From JALYNX01 sp963724825 (GTDB lineage: Bacteria > Actinomycetota > Acidimicrobiia > Spongiisociales > ZC4RG35), in the NCBI GenBank assembly GCA_963724825.1, contig CAVRWT010000003.1:186001-250000 (forward strand): a stretch of 64,000 nucleotides of DNA. The letters are read 5' to 3'. The position numbers were made by a program, and so were the translations under genes. This document shows, one piece after another, positions 1 to 8,997 of the stretch; the first letter of the stretch is position 1, and each line of letters begins with the position of its first letter. The notes under the pieces were generated by a model. It was not told the DNA's origin, made no database searches, and saw nothing but the letters and a program-made list of their open reading frames with translations.

Positions 1-690
1 CTCGAGCGACACCCAGCCATTGGCTGCGATTATTCCCTGAGTGCTGAACAGCAGTGCCACGTCGATGTCACCACCCTCGAGAGCGGCGATGGTGATCGGG
101 CCTGCCGAGTCCAATGGGACGAACTCTGCGAACTCCAGCCCGTAGACATCCGTGAGGCCGATCAGGCAAAGAGGGCGCTCTGGGCACTCGGGTGGGCCGC
201 CGAATCTGAGTTCACCGGCCACCGGCTGAAGGTCAGAGACGGTAGAAAGGCCCAGCTCGGACGCCGTCTCGGCGGTCACCACGTAGGCGTTCTTGTCCTG
301 GGCCGGACTGTACTGAAGCAGGGTCACGCCCAACTCCTCAAAGGCGGCTTTGGCGGCCTCCCACATCGCTGCGGAGTCAGCTGTCTGCTCGACGCCGAGA
401 AAGCCTGCTAGCGACCCGATGTACTCGGGCACGAGATCGATCTCGCCGGACTCGAGGGCTGGTTTCACCACCTCGCGGTTGCCGAGGTTGAGTTTGCGCT
501 CGACCTCATAACCGTTGGCTTCCAAACCTTGGGCATAGATCTCGGCCACGATCACCGATTCGTTGAAATTGAACGAGGCCACCTTGATTGGCTCGCCATC
601 CACGGCGCCGTCACCCGATCCGCAGGCCGTGGCGACGAGCGCCAATGCCAGGACCGCCCCAACGGCGTTGGTGCGGAAGAATCTCCGCAT
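1..690 (-). CDS. Osmoprotectant ABC transporter substrate-binding lipoprotein, partial (3' end beyond window)
   Basis: Reading leftwards from an ATG at 690, an open frame runs off the window edge without a stop. It begins with a lipoprotein signal: basic MRRFFRTN, a hydrophobic stretch, then a lipobox ending ALVATAC at about residue 20. The mature part has the QAT/OpuCC-type features 'NFNESVIVAEIYAQGLEANG' and 'EIDLVPEYIGSLAGFLG', typical of glycine betaine/choline/carnitine binding proteins. It would bind substrate outside the membrane and deliver it to the permeases at 796-2145. Start chosen for the signal peptide and a GGAGAG ribosome site just upstream. Family assignment is firm, exact ligand is not. 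Confidence 0.85.
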   Translation of the reverse strand, partial: MRRFFRTNAVGAVLALALVATACGSGDGAVDGEPIKVASFNFNESVIVAEIYAQGLEANGYEVERKLNLGNREVVKPALESGEIDLVPEYIGSLAGFLGVEQTADSAAMWEAAKAAFEELGVTLLQYSPAQDKNAYVVTAETASELGLSTVSDLQPVAGELRFGGPPECPERPLCLIGLTDVYGLEFAEFVPLDSAGPITIAALEGGDIDVALLFSTQGIIAANGWVSLE

Positions 691-705
691 GGGTCTCTCC
701 TTCTA

Positions 706-718
706 TTTGGTTACCAAA
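706..718. promoter_or_regulatory. 13-bp palindrome upstream of the binding-protein gene
   Basis: TTTGGTTACCAAA is a perfect 6+1+6 palindrome lying 16 bases upstream of the binding-protein ATG (690), in the 105-base gap after the second permease. Its AT-rich sequence stands out from the surroundings. It could be an operator controlling the binding-protein gene separately; no regulator gene lies beside it, so this is inference. Confidence 0.35.
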
Positions 719-795
719 CACAAGCGCCCAGTCGTTGGGTGACAACAACCGGGCGGCTGCGTCCACAAACCCTAAAAGCTCCCACACCATTCCCG

Positions 796-1480
796 TCATT
801 GAGGATCAGTGACGCCCCTGGGATGTGCGGACCGACCCAAACGCGATACACCCAACTCAGCCGCAATCGCGAGCAACCCGACCAGGACGGCGCCGACGAT
901 CAGTTCTCCGACGTCCTGTTGGGCAAATCCGTCGACGATGTATCGGCCGAGACCTCCCCACGCCACCAGGGCGCCCAGAGTGGCGGTGGCGATCACCTGC
1001 ACCAGGCCAATCCTCACTCCTTCCAGGAGCAGCGGCATGGCGAGTGGGATCTCCACTCCGCGTAACACCCCGGTCTCGGTGAGGCCCATGCCCCGTGCCG
1101 CCTCGACGGTCGCCGGCTCGACGCTCTGGATGCCGGCAATCGTGTTGGTGAACATGGGAGGTGCGGCGAGGGCAATCAAAGCCACGAGGACAGCCCACGG
1201 CTCGCCGACGCCAGCACCCATCTGCACGAGGATCAAGAACGATATGGCGAGGATGCCGAACGAGGGCACAGCCCGGCCGATGTTCACCACAGCAGTGGCT
1301 ATATCTGATCCTTTGCGAATGTGCCCGAGCCAGAGTGCCAGCGGGAGCACCAGCAGCGCCAGCGACGATCACGGCCACCACCGAGATCCACACGTGCTCG
1401 GCCAGCCGAGTCCAGATCGAGTTTGGACCTGACCACGTGGACGGCTCGCTGAGAAACTCCTGAACCGAGTCCCACACCAT
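796..1480 (-). CDS. Osmoprotectant ABC transporter permease (OpuCB/CD type), one frameshift
   Basis: Inner-membrane permease of the osmoprotectant importer. The N-terminal part starts at ATG 1478-1480 (MVWDSVQEFLSEPSTW) and the conserved BPD_transp_1 part continues in the neighbouring frame from about 1363 (LPLALWLGHIRKGSD, then 'EAARGMGLTETGVLRGVEIP', the EAA loop that docks on the ATPase). Removing one G near 1363 joins the frames. The start overlaps the stop of the upstream permease as ATGA, so the two are translationally coupled. Function is clear if the frame break is a sequencing error; otherwise the importer lacks one permease subunit. Confidence 0.8.
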
Positions 1481-2145
1481 CAACCCGCACTCCGCGACCA
1501 AGGCGTCAGCCACCGTTGCGCCCATACGAATCCGAGATCGAAGACCGTGGCCAACGCAACAGAGAGAGCGACGCCGACGATGATCTGGGTCCAGAAGAAC
1601 GTATTGAGCCCGCGCAAGATGAAGTAGCCATAACCCCCCAGTCCGAGCACCGCGGTCACAGTGACCAGACCGACGGTGGTCACGGTTGCGATCCGAAGGC
1701 CAGCCACGATCGCGGGCAGCGCGAGGGGGACTTCCATCTTCCAGAACCTCGCCCTTCGGGTGTAACCCATCCCGTCCGCCGCTTCGACAACGGATGACGG
1801 CACGCCATCGATTCCGGCCACGGTGTTACGGATCAGTATCAGCAGCGTGTAGGAGGTCAGGGCGATTACAGCGTTGGACGCGTTGAGACCGACGATTGGT
1901 ATCAGAAGCGCGAACAATGCCAGGGAGGGGATGGTGTAGAGAAGCCCCGTGATCCAAGTCATCGGTGCATATGTCCGCCTCCAACTGAGGGCGACGATGG
2001 AGAGGGCGAGGGAGAGGACCATTCCGATCCCAACCGACACCACAGTCAACGTGATGTGCTCCCAGGTGCGGTCCACGATCTGGTCCCAGTTGCGCACGAC
2101 CCAGTCCCAGTCGAAAAGTGGGGCAGCCTCCTGGGCGAAGATCAT
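1480..2145 (-). CDS. Osmoprotectant ABC transporter permease (OpuCB/CD type)
   Basis: 221-residue integral membrane protein with about five or six hydrophobic segments and the EAA-type cytoplasmic loop 'EAADGMGYTRRARFWKMEVP' around residues 123-142. It matches the ProW/OpuCB permease family, which carries glycine betaine or related osmolytes inwards. ATG at 2143-2145 overlaps the ATPase stop as ATGA, and its own stop overlaps the next permease start, giving the usual ATPase-permease-permease-binding protein order. The frame is intact. Confidence 0.9.
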   Translation of the reverse strand: MIFAQEAAPLFDWDWVVRNWDQIVDRTWEHITLTVVSVGIGMVLSLALSIVALSWRRTYAPMTWITGLLYTIPSLALFALLIPIVGLNASNAVIALTSYTLLILIRNTVAGIDGVPSSVVEAADGMGYTRRARFWKMEVPLALPAIVAGLRIATVTTVGLVTVTAVLGLGGYGYFILRGLNTFFWTQIIVGVALSVALATVFDLGFVWAQRWLTPWSRSAG

Positions 2146-3258
2146 TCGGTGATCTCCTCGGCTATCGACTCGAGGTCCAACATCCCCCGGTAGACACCGT
2201 CGTCGACCACCACCGCCACACGTGCATGACTGGTGACGACCGCGTCCAGCGCCGATCTGAGCGAGGAGTCACTGCGCAGGCTCACCAGGAACTCGTGCGG
2301 GGTCAGCTGAGCAAGCGGTCTCCCATCCACCTCTGCCCGGTCGACCCACCCCAGCAAATGGTCACCGGAAAGCAAACCCACCCAGGCGACTCCGTGCTCT
2401 TCCATGACCTTGGTCGCCTCTTCGGGGGACCGTGTGACATCGATGACCGGGCCTCTGGTGATCTCCGCCCCGCTGATCGGATGCAGGGCAAGGCGCTTCA
2501 GACCCCGCTCACTCCCGATGAAGGACTCGACAAACGGGTTGGCCGGGCCTGGCCAGGATCCGCTCGGGGGTGTCGTACTGCTCGAGCACTCCCCCGACAT
2601 TCAGGATGGCGATCCTCGATCCCAACAGGATCGCCTCATCGATGTCGTGGGTGACGAAGACGACTGTCTTCGCCAGCCTGGACTGGAGGTCGACGAACTC
2701 CTTCTGCAGGTGGCCCCGGACGATGGGATCAACTGCGCCAAACGGCTCGTCCATGAGGAGGACGGGCGGGTCTGCCGCCAACGCCCGCGCCACTCCTACC
2801 CGCTGCTGCTGCCCTCCGGACAACTCTCCGGGGTACCGGCTGAGGAGGGACGGGTCCAGTCCAACCAGCTCGATCAGCTCGGCAACCCGGGCATCGACCC
2901 GTGGCTGGTCCCACCCAAGGAGACCGGGGACAGTCGCGATGTTCTGGCCGATCGTCCGGTGAGGAAAGAGCCCTACCTGCTGGATCACGTATCCGATCGA
3001 ACGTCGAAGCTCGTGGGGCGGAATCGACATCACATCGCGCCCGTCGACCTCGATCCGTCCCGATGATGGCTCGACCAGACGGTTGATCATCTTGAGGGTC
3101 GTGGTCTTGCCACAACCGGATGGCCCGACCAGAGCCACCAACTCGCCCCGGCCGACCTCGAGGCTGAGATTGCTCACCGCTGCTGTCTGGGCGCCTGGAA
3201 ACTCCTTGGCGACGTGCTCCAGCCGGATCATGGCTTCGGATGCGTCCTGGGCTCCCAC
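2142..3258 (-). CDS. Osmoprotectant ABC transporter ATPase with C-terminal CBS region (ProV/OpuCA type), one frameshift
   Basis: ATP-binding subunit energising the osmolyte importer. Walker A GPSGCGKTTT (about residues 44-53), signature LSGGQQQRVGVARAL, Walker B VLLMDEPFGAVD and the H-loop THD are all present. After 'PERILARP' the frame shifts near 2546, and the C-terminal CBS-like region continues in the next frame (ANPFVESFIGSERG through EEITE). Removing one G restores a ProV-like protein; CBS domains in this family sense ionic strength. GTG at 3258 gives a short leader; ATG at 3231 (MIRLEHVAKEF) is an alternative closer to the family start. It follows the hydrolase by 33 bases. Confidence 0.88.
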
Positions 3259-3291
3259 GGTGGGTGAGACCCTACGTGCGGACCCGGTCGC

Positions 3292-4203
3292 TCACTCGAA
3301 TTCTTGGATGAACCCCAGGACTTCCGAGATGTACTTCTGGGGATCGACGTCGTACGAGCCGACATGGTCGGCGCCATCGACCTGGATCAATTGCACCAGA
3401 TCGGGCTGGGTCTCCTGGAGCTCGATGCTCTCGCTGATCGGGACCGTCAGATCCGCTGTCCCGTGATGAACGAGCGCCGATTGGCGCAACGAGTCGGCCG
3501 ACTTCTCGACGTAGTCGACCGACTTCCAGTTGATCCCGATGCGGAGCGAGGTGAAGAACTGGGCCACTTTGCTGAGAGACGTCGGGACGTTGAACGGCAG
3601 GATCGGCAACTCTCGTTGCGAGGCGCGATAGTCGACCGTCGCGGCAAGGTCGATGTTGGGCGAGTCCAGGAGCACTCCGCTCACAGTGTCGAGGGACTGG
3701 TGGTACATGAACGAGAGGACATGGGCACCCCCTGTGGAGTATCCGTTGAGGATCACGCGCTCGGCCCCGTTGTCGAGGGCGTAGGTGACTGCGCCGGCAA
3801 CGTCCTCCCACTCGGTGACTCCGTACTGGTAGTAGCCGGTCGGGTCGACTGGCTGGCCGTCATCGTTTCGATAGGTAATGGCCAGTTGCGGGTACCCGGC
3901 CTCCTGAAGCGGGGCGAACATCGGCTCTGCCTCGGCAGGTGTCGTGCCTTTGCCATGGACGTGGATGACCCAGGTGGTGCCGCTTGCAGGCAGATACCAG
4001 GCGTCCATCGACCCGAGGGGCGAGGCATAGGCAACTTCTTCGAGCTGATAGCTGCCGGAAGGGACTACCAGAGGGTCGGCGTTGATCTCGAAACCATCCT
4101 CGATGAGCTGCCCTGAGAAGTACCAGCCGCCCACGACGTGGAAGACCACGGCAATGCCGATCAGGGTCCATACGACCCCCCAGAAAGTGATCCTGAGTTT
4201 CAC
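3292..4203 (-). CDS. Alpha/beta hydrolase with N-terminal membrane anchor
   Basis: 303 residues. One hydrophobic segment at residues 6-28 suggests a membrane anchor or uncleaved signal, with the rest outside the cytoplasm. The hydrolase part shows the oxyanion-side motif HVHGKG, the nucleophile elbow GYSTGG (Ser near 152), an acid in HHGTADLTVP and a His in DGADHVGS, so Ser-Asp-His are all visible. Substrate unknown. It sits 21 bases after the gene at 4225-5130 and 33 before the osmoprotectant ATPase, so probably one transcript, but no functional link to osmolyte uptake is evident. Confidence 0.8.
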   Translation of the reverse strand: MKLRITFWGVVWTLIGIAVVFHVVGGWYFSGQLIEDGFEINADPLVVPSGSYQLEEVAYASPLGSMDAWYLPASGTTWVIHVHGKGTTPAEAEPMFAPLQEAGYPQLAITYRNDDGQPVDPTGYYQYGVTEWEDVAGAVTYALDNGAERVILNGYSTGGAHVLSFMYHQSLDTVSGVLLDSPNIDLAATVDYRASQRELPILPFNVPTSLSKVAQFFTSLRIGINWKSVDYVEKSADSLRQSALVHHGTADLTVPISESIELQETQPDLVQLIQVDGADHVGSYDVDPQKYISEVLGFIQEFE

Positions 4204-4224
4204 GCCTGGTGATTCTGCCCGGAT

Positions 4225-5130
4225 TCAGGCCGCAGGCAATGACAAACCGCCAACGAGGTGCTCTTCGTGGTCGGTCACCGGTATCGGGTCCTCGCCGAAA
4301 GTGGGCTCCAGCTCCCGGGCTTCAGCAAGGGTTTCGTCGACCTTCGCCGACACCGCCTCCTCCATGATCGAGCCCACCACGGTGTCACCTGACTGCTCGA
4401 GCCGCTCTCGACGCACCAGCCCGATCAGCACGCCTTGATCGGCAACCGCCAACACCTTCTCGGTGTGGATGCGAAGCGTGTCGTTGGCCTGACGGAGCGG
4501 CCCCACGAAGACCGGATCACCCATCCAACGGAAGACCCGCTCGGGGGCGCTGCGAACCATCACCGCCCCGGCCTGGGCCTTGCTTCTCAGGCGGGCGCCC
4601 GGTCCGAGCATCGAGCGTTGCAGCCATGACCCACCCGGAGCGCCGAGGACGAGGAGGGAGCCTTCATCGAGATCCTGGGCGAGGCTGCTGATGCCTTCCA
4701 CGCCCACCACCCGCCCCTTGAGTCGCGGGACGACGGCGGCGATGCGATCGAGGGTGAGCTGGGCGGCGGTCGGATCGTCGCCAGGGCCGGCGGCAGACAC
4801 CATCTCGGCCTCGACTCCGAGGCTGGCTCCGACCAGAGCGGCAGTTTGGGCGGCGAGGATGGAGTGAGGGCCGCCGGCGACGGTTGCCACCACCCCGGTC
4901 ACGTTCTCAGGCACGAAGGCGACCGGAACCGCGACATTGACCAGGTCGAAAGAGCCGGGGAGCTTTCGCGATACGAGCAGATCAGCGCGGTGGCTGATGC
5001 AGGCTTCGACGAGGTCGCCGGTAATGCGATTCGAGTGTGCACCGGCGAGGAGATCGGCCAACTCGGAGCACCCTTTGCCCCTGGTCCACACCACGGAGAA
5101 CCCGCCTCCGGCTTGCCCACCGACCGTCAT
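4225..5130 (-). CDS. Universal-stress-like protein with CBS-like C-terminal region
   Basis: About 301 residues from ATG 5130, chosen because GGAGGGAGACGA stands immediately upstream; longer open-frame extensions lack coding character. The middle has a Usp-like alpha/beta fold pattern: 'VATVAGGPHSILAAQTAALV' followed by 'SLLVLGAPGGSWLQRSMLGP', resembling the nucleotide-binding GxxGS end of UspA domains. The C-terminus ('VFVGPLRQANDTLRI', then 'VLIGLVRRERLEQSG') looks like half of a CBS domain. Probably a cytoplasmic nucleotide-sensing stress protein. It heads the minus-strand cluster leading into the osmoprotectant transporter. Confidence 0.6.
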   Translation of the reverse strand: MTVGGQAGGGFSVVWTRGKGCSELADLLAGAHSNRITGDLVEACISHRADLLVSRKLPGSFDLVNVAVPVAFVPENVTGVVATVAGGPHSILAAQTAALVGASLGVEAEMVSAAGPGDDPTAAQLTLDRIAAVVPRLKGRVVGVEGISSLAQDLDEGSLLVLGAPGGSWLQRSMLGPGARLRSKAQAGAVMVRSAPERVFRWMGDPVFVGPLRQANDTLRIHTEKVLAVADQGVLIGLVRRERLEQSGDTVVGSIMEEAVSAKVDETLAEARELEPTFGEDPIPVTDHEEHLVGGLSLPAA

Positions 5131-5247
5131 TCGTCTCCCTCCATGATCCGCCCCGGCAACGGACTCGATCAACGATAAGCCCTTTGCCGGGCATTGTCCC
5201 CGACGCGCTCCCGACATCATCGTCGGCGTGAGTGACAAGATGGAGCG

Positions 5248-5844
5248 ATGGAGTTCAAAGAAGTGATCGCGGCACGCCGAATGGTGCGCAACTACCTCCC
5301 CGATCCGGTGGCAAAGGAGAGCTTGGACCGCATCGTGGATTCCGGGCTTCGGGCCCCGTCCGCAGGCTTCTCGCAAGGCCTCGGGTTTGTGGTGGTGACC
5401 GAGCCCGAGATGCGTCGGGCGATCGCGGAGCTTGCCGATGAGGCCGAATACGTGGCCAGTGGCTTCGATCCCTGGATCTCACGGGCCCCGGCTCACATCA
5501 TCATCACGGTCAGCGAAAAGGTCTACAGGGACCGGTACCGCGAGCCCGACAAACTCGGGCCGGACGGTGAGGAAATCGAGTGGCCGGTCCCATTTTGGTG
5601 GGTCGATGCCGGAGCCGCGCTCATGGCGGTCCTCCTTGCGGCGGTAGACGAAGGGCTGGCGGCGGGCTTCTTGGGTGTGCACTCGCTCCCCGACCTCGCC
5701 ACCCTTCTCCGGCTGCCACCGGACCACGTTCCGATCGGAGTGGTGACCGTTGGGGCCCCCGCGCCCGATCGCCGGTCGTCGAGCCTCAGTCGTGGCTGGA
5801 AGCGGCGAGACACGGTGGTTCATTCGGAAACCTGGAGCCAATGA
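5248..5844 (+). CDS. Nitroreductase family protein
   Basis: 198-residue FMN-dependent oxidoreductase of the nitroreductase fold. Seen: 'EFKEVIAARRMVRNYLPDPV' at the N-terminus (the RRSxRxY/F FMN-contact motif), 'SGLRAPSAGFSQG' at residues 31-43, and the C-terminal 'LPPDHVPIGVVTVGAPAPD'. These flavoproteins reduce nitro groups, quinones or enones with NAD(P)H or F420H2; the substrate cannot be told. It diverges from the gene ending at 5130 and its stop overlaps the methyltransferase start as ATGA, so the two are coupled. Confidence 0.88.
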   Translation: MEFKEVIAARRMVRNYLPDPVAKESLDRIVDSGLRAPSAGFSQGLGFVVVTEPEMRRAIAELADEAEYVASGFDPWISRAPAHIIITVSEKVYRDRYREPDKLGPDGEEIEWPVPFWWVDAGAALMAVLLAAVDEGLAAGFLGVHSLPDLATLLRLPPDHVPIGVVTVGAPAPDRRSSSLSRGWKRRDTVVHSETWSQ

Positions 5845-6617
5845 CTGAGACCGTCATCACCTCGGCGGCCAATCCGCGAATCAAGGCCCTGGTCGGATTG
5901 CGCGATCGAGGGGCCCGCGACAGCCAGGGCCTATTCGTGGTGGAGGGGCCTCGCCTTCTCGATCGGGCCGTGGACGCCGGGCATCGACCGGTCGAGGTGT
6001 TCTACGACCCGAATCGATTCGACCCCGGCCGGCTCTCCGAATCCGCCCTCATCGCCTGCTCGTCCGAGGTCCTCTCCCGTGCCTCGTATCGGGCCTCGGA
6101 CGAGGGGGTAATCGCCGTGTTCCGCCAGTTCGATCTCGGCCTGAGCGGGCTTTCCCTCGAGGCGGTGCCCATGGTTCTGGTTGCGGAAGGCATCGAGAAG
6201 CCGGGGAATCTGGGTGCGATCTTGCGCACCGCTGACGCAGTCGGCGCCGACGCCGTGATCGTCGTCGATCCCGAGATCGATCCTTTCAACCCCAATGTCG
6301 TGCGGTCCTCGACAGGAGCACTATTCACGGTCCCCATCGCAGTGGCGGGTTTCGATGATGTCGTCGAGTGGCTTCGTGGGGCGGGGATCCGGCTCATCGG
6401 CGCGGACCCAACCACAGACCGAGATCTCTGGTCGGTCGACCTCAGGGTGCCCTGTGCCCTCCTGATCGGATCCGAGCATGGCGGGCTCACGGACCGAGCC
6501 CGGGAGGCAGTAGATGTGTTGGTGTCGATCCCGATGCGGGGAGCGACCGATTCCTTGAACGCCTCGGTGACCATGGCCCTGCTCGCCTACGAAGCCCTCC
6601 GTCAGCGTCGGGCCTGA
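5841..6617 (+). CDS. SpoU/TrmH family RNA 2'-O-methyltransferase
   Basis: About 258 residues from ATG 5841. N-terminal substrate-binding domain 'ITSAANPRIKALVGLRDRGA', then the trefoil-knot SAM domain with all three SpoU motifs: 'EKPGNLGAILRTADAVGADA', 'CALLIGSEHGGLT' and 'IPMRGATDSLNASVTMALL'. It would methylate a ribose in 23S rRNA (TsnR/RlmB-like). The start overlaps the nitroreductase stop by four bases and is preferred over upstream in-frame starts that lie inside that gene. Confidence 0.92.
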   Translation: MTETVITSAANPRIKALVGLRDRGARDSQGLFVVEGPRLLDRAVDAGHRPVEVFYDPNRFDPGRLSESALIACSSEVLSRASYRASDEGVIAVFRQFDLGLSGLSLEAVPMVLVAEGIEKPGNLGAILRTADAVGADAVIVVDPEIDPFNPNVVRSSTGALFTVPIAVAGFDDVVEWLRGAGIRLIGADPTTDRDLWSVDLRVPCALLIGSEHGGLTDRAREAVDVLVSIPMRGATDSLNASVTMALLAYEALRQRRA

Positions 6618-6642
6618 GGTCACTCCCCCGTTCACTCCACCC

Positions 6643-6672
6643 TTGACATCGAACATATGTTCGAGTTAGCCT
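6643..6672 (+). promoter_or_regulatory. Promoter with LexA (SOS) box for the exonuclease/GIY-YIG gene
   Basis: CGAACATATGTTCG at 6650-6663 matches the Gram-positive/actinobacterial LexA consensus (CGAAC, four bases, GTTCG) exactly, and the symmetry extends one base each side. It lies between a TTGACA -35 (6643-6648) and a possible -10 TAGCCT (6667-6672), so LexA binding would block polymerase. Start of transcription would fall close to the ATG at 6676, suggesting leaderless mRNA, possibly using the in-frame GTG at 6682. Confidence 0.8.
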
Positions 6673-6675
6673 CGA

Positions 6676-8310
6676 ATGGGCGTGTCTGCCCTGCTCCAGC
6701 CCAGTTTCGACGAGCTCTCCACACCGCTCTACGCAGTCACCTTCTGCGTGCTCGACCTGGAGACCACCGGCGGCTCGGCCAAGGACTGCGCCATCACCGA
6801 GATCGGGGCGGTCAAGTACCGGAGTGGCGAACTGCTGGGCAGTTTCCAGACTCTGGTGGACCCCGGGCTCCCGATCCCTCCCTCGATCACCATCCTCACC
6901 GGGATTTCGGAGGCAATGGTCTTCAACGCTCCCAAGATCGAAACCGCGCTCCCCTCCTTCCTCGAATTCATCGGGGACGCCGTGGTTGTAGGGCACAACG
7001 TGCGGTTCGACATGTCGTTCCTCCAGGCCGCCGCCGGGCGGTTGGGCTATGAGCGCATCGCCAACGACACGGTCGACACCGCCGCCCTGGCCCGCCGCCT
7101 GGTTCGCGACGAGGTGCGAAACCTCAGGCTGCGGACCCTGGCCGCCCACTTCAGGAGCCCGGTGACCCCAATCCACAGGGCTCTCGACGACGCCGAGGCA
7201 ACCGCCCATGTGCTCCACGCCCTCCTCGAGAGAGTGGGCAACCTCGGAGTCACCAACCTCGATGACCTACTCCAGCTCCCCAAGGCCCGGGGCTCCGCCT
7301 TCTACTCAAAGATCAGTCTCAGCGAAGGGCTCCCCCGGCGCCCCGGGGTTTACATCTTCCGGGACCGCCACGGCACCCCGATCTACGTCGGCAAGGCGAC
7401 CAATCTCCGAGCCCGGGTCCGCCAGTACTTCTACGGCGACGAGCGACGCTCGATTGGGAACTTGATGCGCGAATTGGTGTCGATCGACCATGTGGTCTGC
7501 GAGACGCCGCTCGAGGCCGAGGTCACCGAGTTGAGGCTGATTCATGCCCATCGGCCCCGGCACAACCGGAGGTCGAGGCCGCCGAAGACCTCCCACTGGG
7601 TGAAGCTGACCCGCGAGCCGTTTCCCCGACTTTCCGTGGTTCGCACCCTCAAGGAGGATGGTCTGGCCCATCTCGGGCCATTTCGCTCGAAACAGGCAGC
7701 CGACCTCGTAGTGACTGCCCTGTGGGACGCAACGGCGATTCGCCGATGCCGATCCTCGCCCTCGAAACGAAGCGGCCCGTGCGCGGCGGCACAACTCGGC
7801 GTAGCCGCCTGTCCCTGCGACGGCTCGCTGCTCCCCGGCGACTACCGGCCGATCGTCGAGCAGCTCATCGAAGGCCTCGACCGTGATCCTGCCCTTCTCC
7901 TGACCCCACTGGCCGAGAAGATGGGCCAACTTGCGGATCAACATCGATACGAGGAGGCAGGCTGGCTGCGGGACCGCCACAACGCCCTTTCGCGGGCGAT
8001 CGAGCGTCGCCAGGTCTGGTCCGCCCTCAGTGCCATCGGGCTCTGTGAGCTGGAGAGTCGCGACGGCTGCCGGGTGTTGATCGACCACGGGAAGCTGGTG
8101 TCGACCTGGCGGCTGGATCGGACTCCGCCGCTGCGCCCGGCGCCCGAAATCGGCGAGCACGGCAACCGCCAGGTCCCGGAGAGTGTCGAGATCGCCGAGG
8201 AAGCCGATCTCATTTGGAGGTGGCTCGACACCACCGAGATCCGGCTGGTCGATGCGACCGGGTTTCTGGCGCTCCCTGCTCATCAGGTTCCCCGACTCCG
8301 GGCCAGTTGA
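6676..8310 (+). CDS. DEDDh 3'-5' exonuclease fused to GIY-YIG endonuclease (UvrC/Cho-like)
   Basis: 544 residues. Residues 22-185 form a DnaQ-like exonuclease: DLETTG (Exo I), GHNVRFDMSF (Exo II), HRALDDAEAT (Exo III, DEDDh type). Residues 215-300 form a UvrC-type GIY-YIG nuclease: GVYIFRDRHG, YVGKATNLRARVRQYF and a conserved 'ETPLEAEVTELRLIHAHRPR'. The C-terminal third resembles the UvrC middle region, with a UVR-like 'LADQHRYEEAGWLRDR' near 415-430. Actinobacteria carry such fusions; the likely job is incision or processing of damaged DNA. The LexA box upstream supports a DNA-damage role. Confidence 0.9.
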   Translation: MGVSALLQPSFDELSTPLYAVTFCVLDLETTGGSAKDCAITEIGAVKYRSGELLGSFQTLVDPGLPIPPSITILTGISEAMVFNAPKIETALPSFLEFIGDAVVVGHNVRFDMSFLQAAAGRLGYERIANDTVDTAALARRLVRDEVRNLRLRTLAAHFRSPVTPIHRALDDAEATAHVLHALLERVGNLGVTNLDDLLQLPKARGSAFYSKISLSEGLPRRPGVYIFRDRHGTPIYVGKATNLRARVRQYFYGDERRSIGNLMRELVSIDHVVCETPLEAEVTELRLIHAHRPRHNRRSRPPKTSHWVKLTREPFPRLSVVRTLKEDGLAHLGPFRSKQAADLVVTALWDATAIRRCRSSPSKRSGPCAAAQLGVAACPCDGSLLPGDYRPIVEQLIEGLDRDPALLLTPLAEKMGQLADQHRYEEAGWLRDRHNALSRAIERRQVWSALSAIGLCELESRDGCRVLIDHGKLVSTWRLDRTPPLRPAPEIGEHGNRQVPESVEIAEEADLIWRWLDTTEIRLVDATGFLALPAHQVPRLRAS

Positions 8311-8352
8311 GCCTGACTTGAGTCTCCCCCATCAGACCATGAGACTTGATCC

Positions 8353-8997
8353 GTGGGTCGTCTCGTCGATCTCAACCAAATAGCGGTCTCCCTGGGCGGG
8401 CTCCCTGTCCTTCGCGACATCGAGCTCGCCGTCGATGCCGGCGAGACCCTCGGGGTGACCGGGCCCAACGGAGCGGGTAAGACCACCCTGCTTCGGGTTC
8501 TCGCCACGCTCCTGGCGCCTGCCACCGGCTCCGGGACCGTCCTGGGAGCCGAGCTGGGCACGGCTGCCGTCTATCCGGTTCGTCCTCGAATCGGGTTGCT
8601 CTCCCATCGACCTGCCCTGATCCCCGAGCTGACCCTCGCCGAGAACCTGCGTCACGCCGCCAACCTCTCTGGCATCGAGTTCAGCAAGGCCGAAACCGCG
8701 TTGCGGGTGGTTGGCCTGGACGAGGTGTCTTCGAGGACGGCGGCCGCCAGCTCGTTCGGCATGCTGAGAAGGACTGAGGTCGCTCGGCTCTTGATCACCT
8801 CCCCCACGATCCTCCTCCTCGACGAGCCGTTCACCGGGTTGGATCTCGAGGCCCAAGAGCTAATCGGGGCCCTCGCCGCTCGGACCACCTCGGGAGGCGG
8901 GGCCGTTGTGATGGTGTCCCACGACTTGGGTCAACTGGCTTCCCACACCAGCCGCTTGCTCACTATTTCCCTGGGCAGGTTGGAGCACGCATCGTGA
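8353..8997 (+). CDS. ccmA: Cytochrome c maturation ABC ATPase CcmA
   Basis: 214-residue ATPase of the CcmABCD complex, which uses ATP to release holo-CcmE. Walker A GPNGAGKTTLLRVLATL (about residues 35-51) and Walker B ILLLDEPFTGLD are clear; the signature is atypical (SSFGMLRRTEVARLL), as often in CcmA. GTG at 8353 is the only reasonable start. It opens the ccm operon, 42 bases after the exonuclease gene, and ends overlapping ccmB by four bases. Confidence 0.9.
   Translation: MGRLVDLNQIAVSLGGLPVLRDIELAVDAGETLGVTGPNGAGKTTLLRVLATLLAPATGSGTVLGAELGTAAVYPVRPRIGLLSHRPALIPELTLAENLRHAANLSGIEFSKAETALRVVGLDEVSSRTAAASSFGMLRRTEVARLLITSPTILLLDEPFTGLDLEAQELIGALAARTTSGGGAVVMVSHDLGQLASHTSRLLTISLGRLEHAS

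Noticed and set aside
42..690. Binding-protein gene as complete
   Set aside because: The frame has no stop before the window edge and the family is about 280-300 residues, so it is partial.
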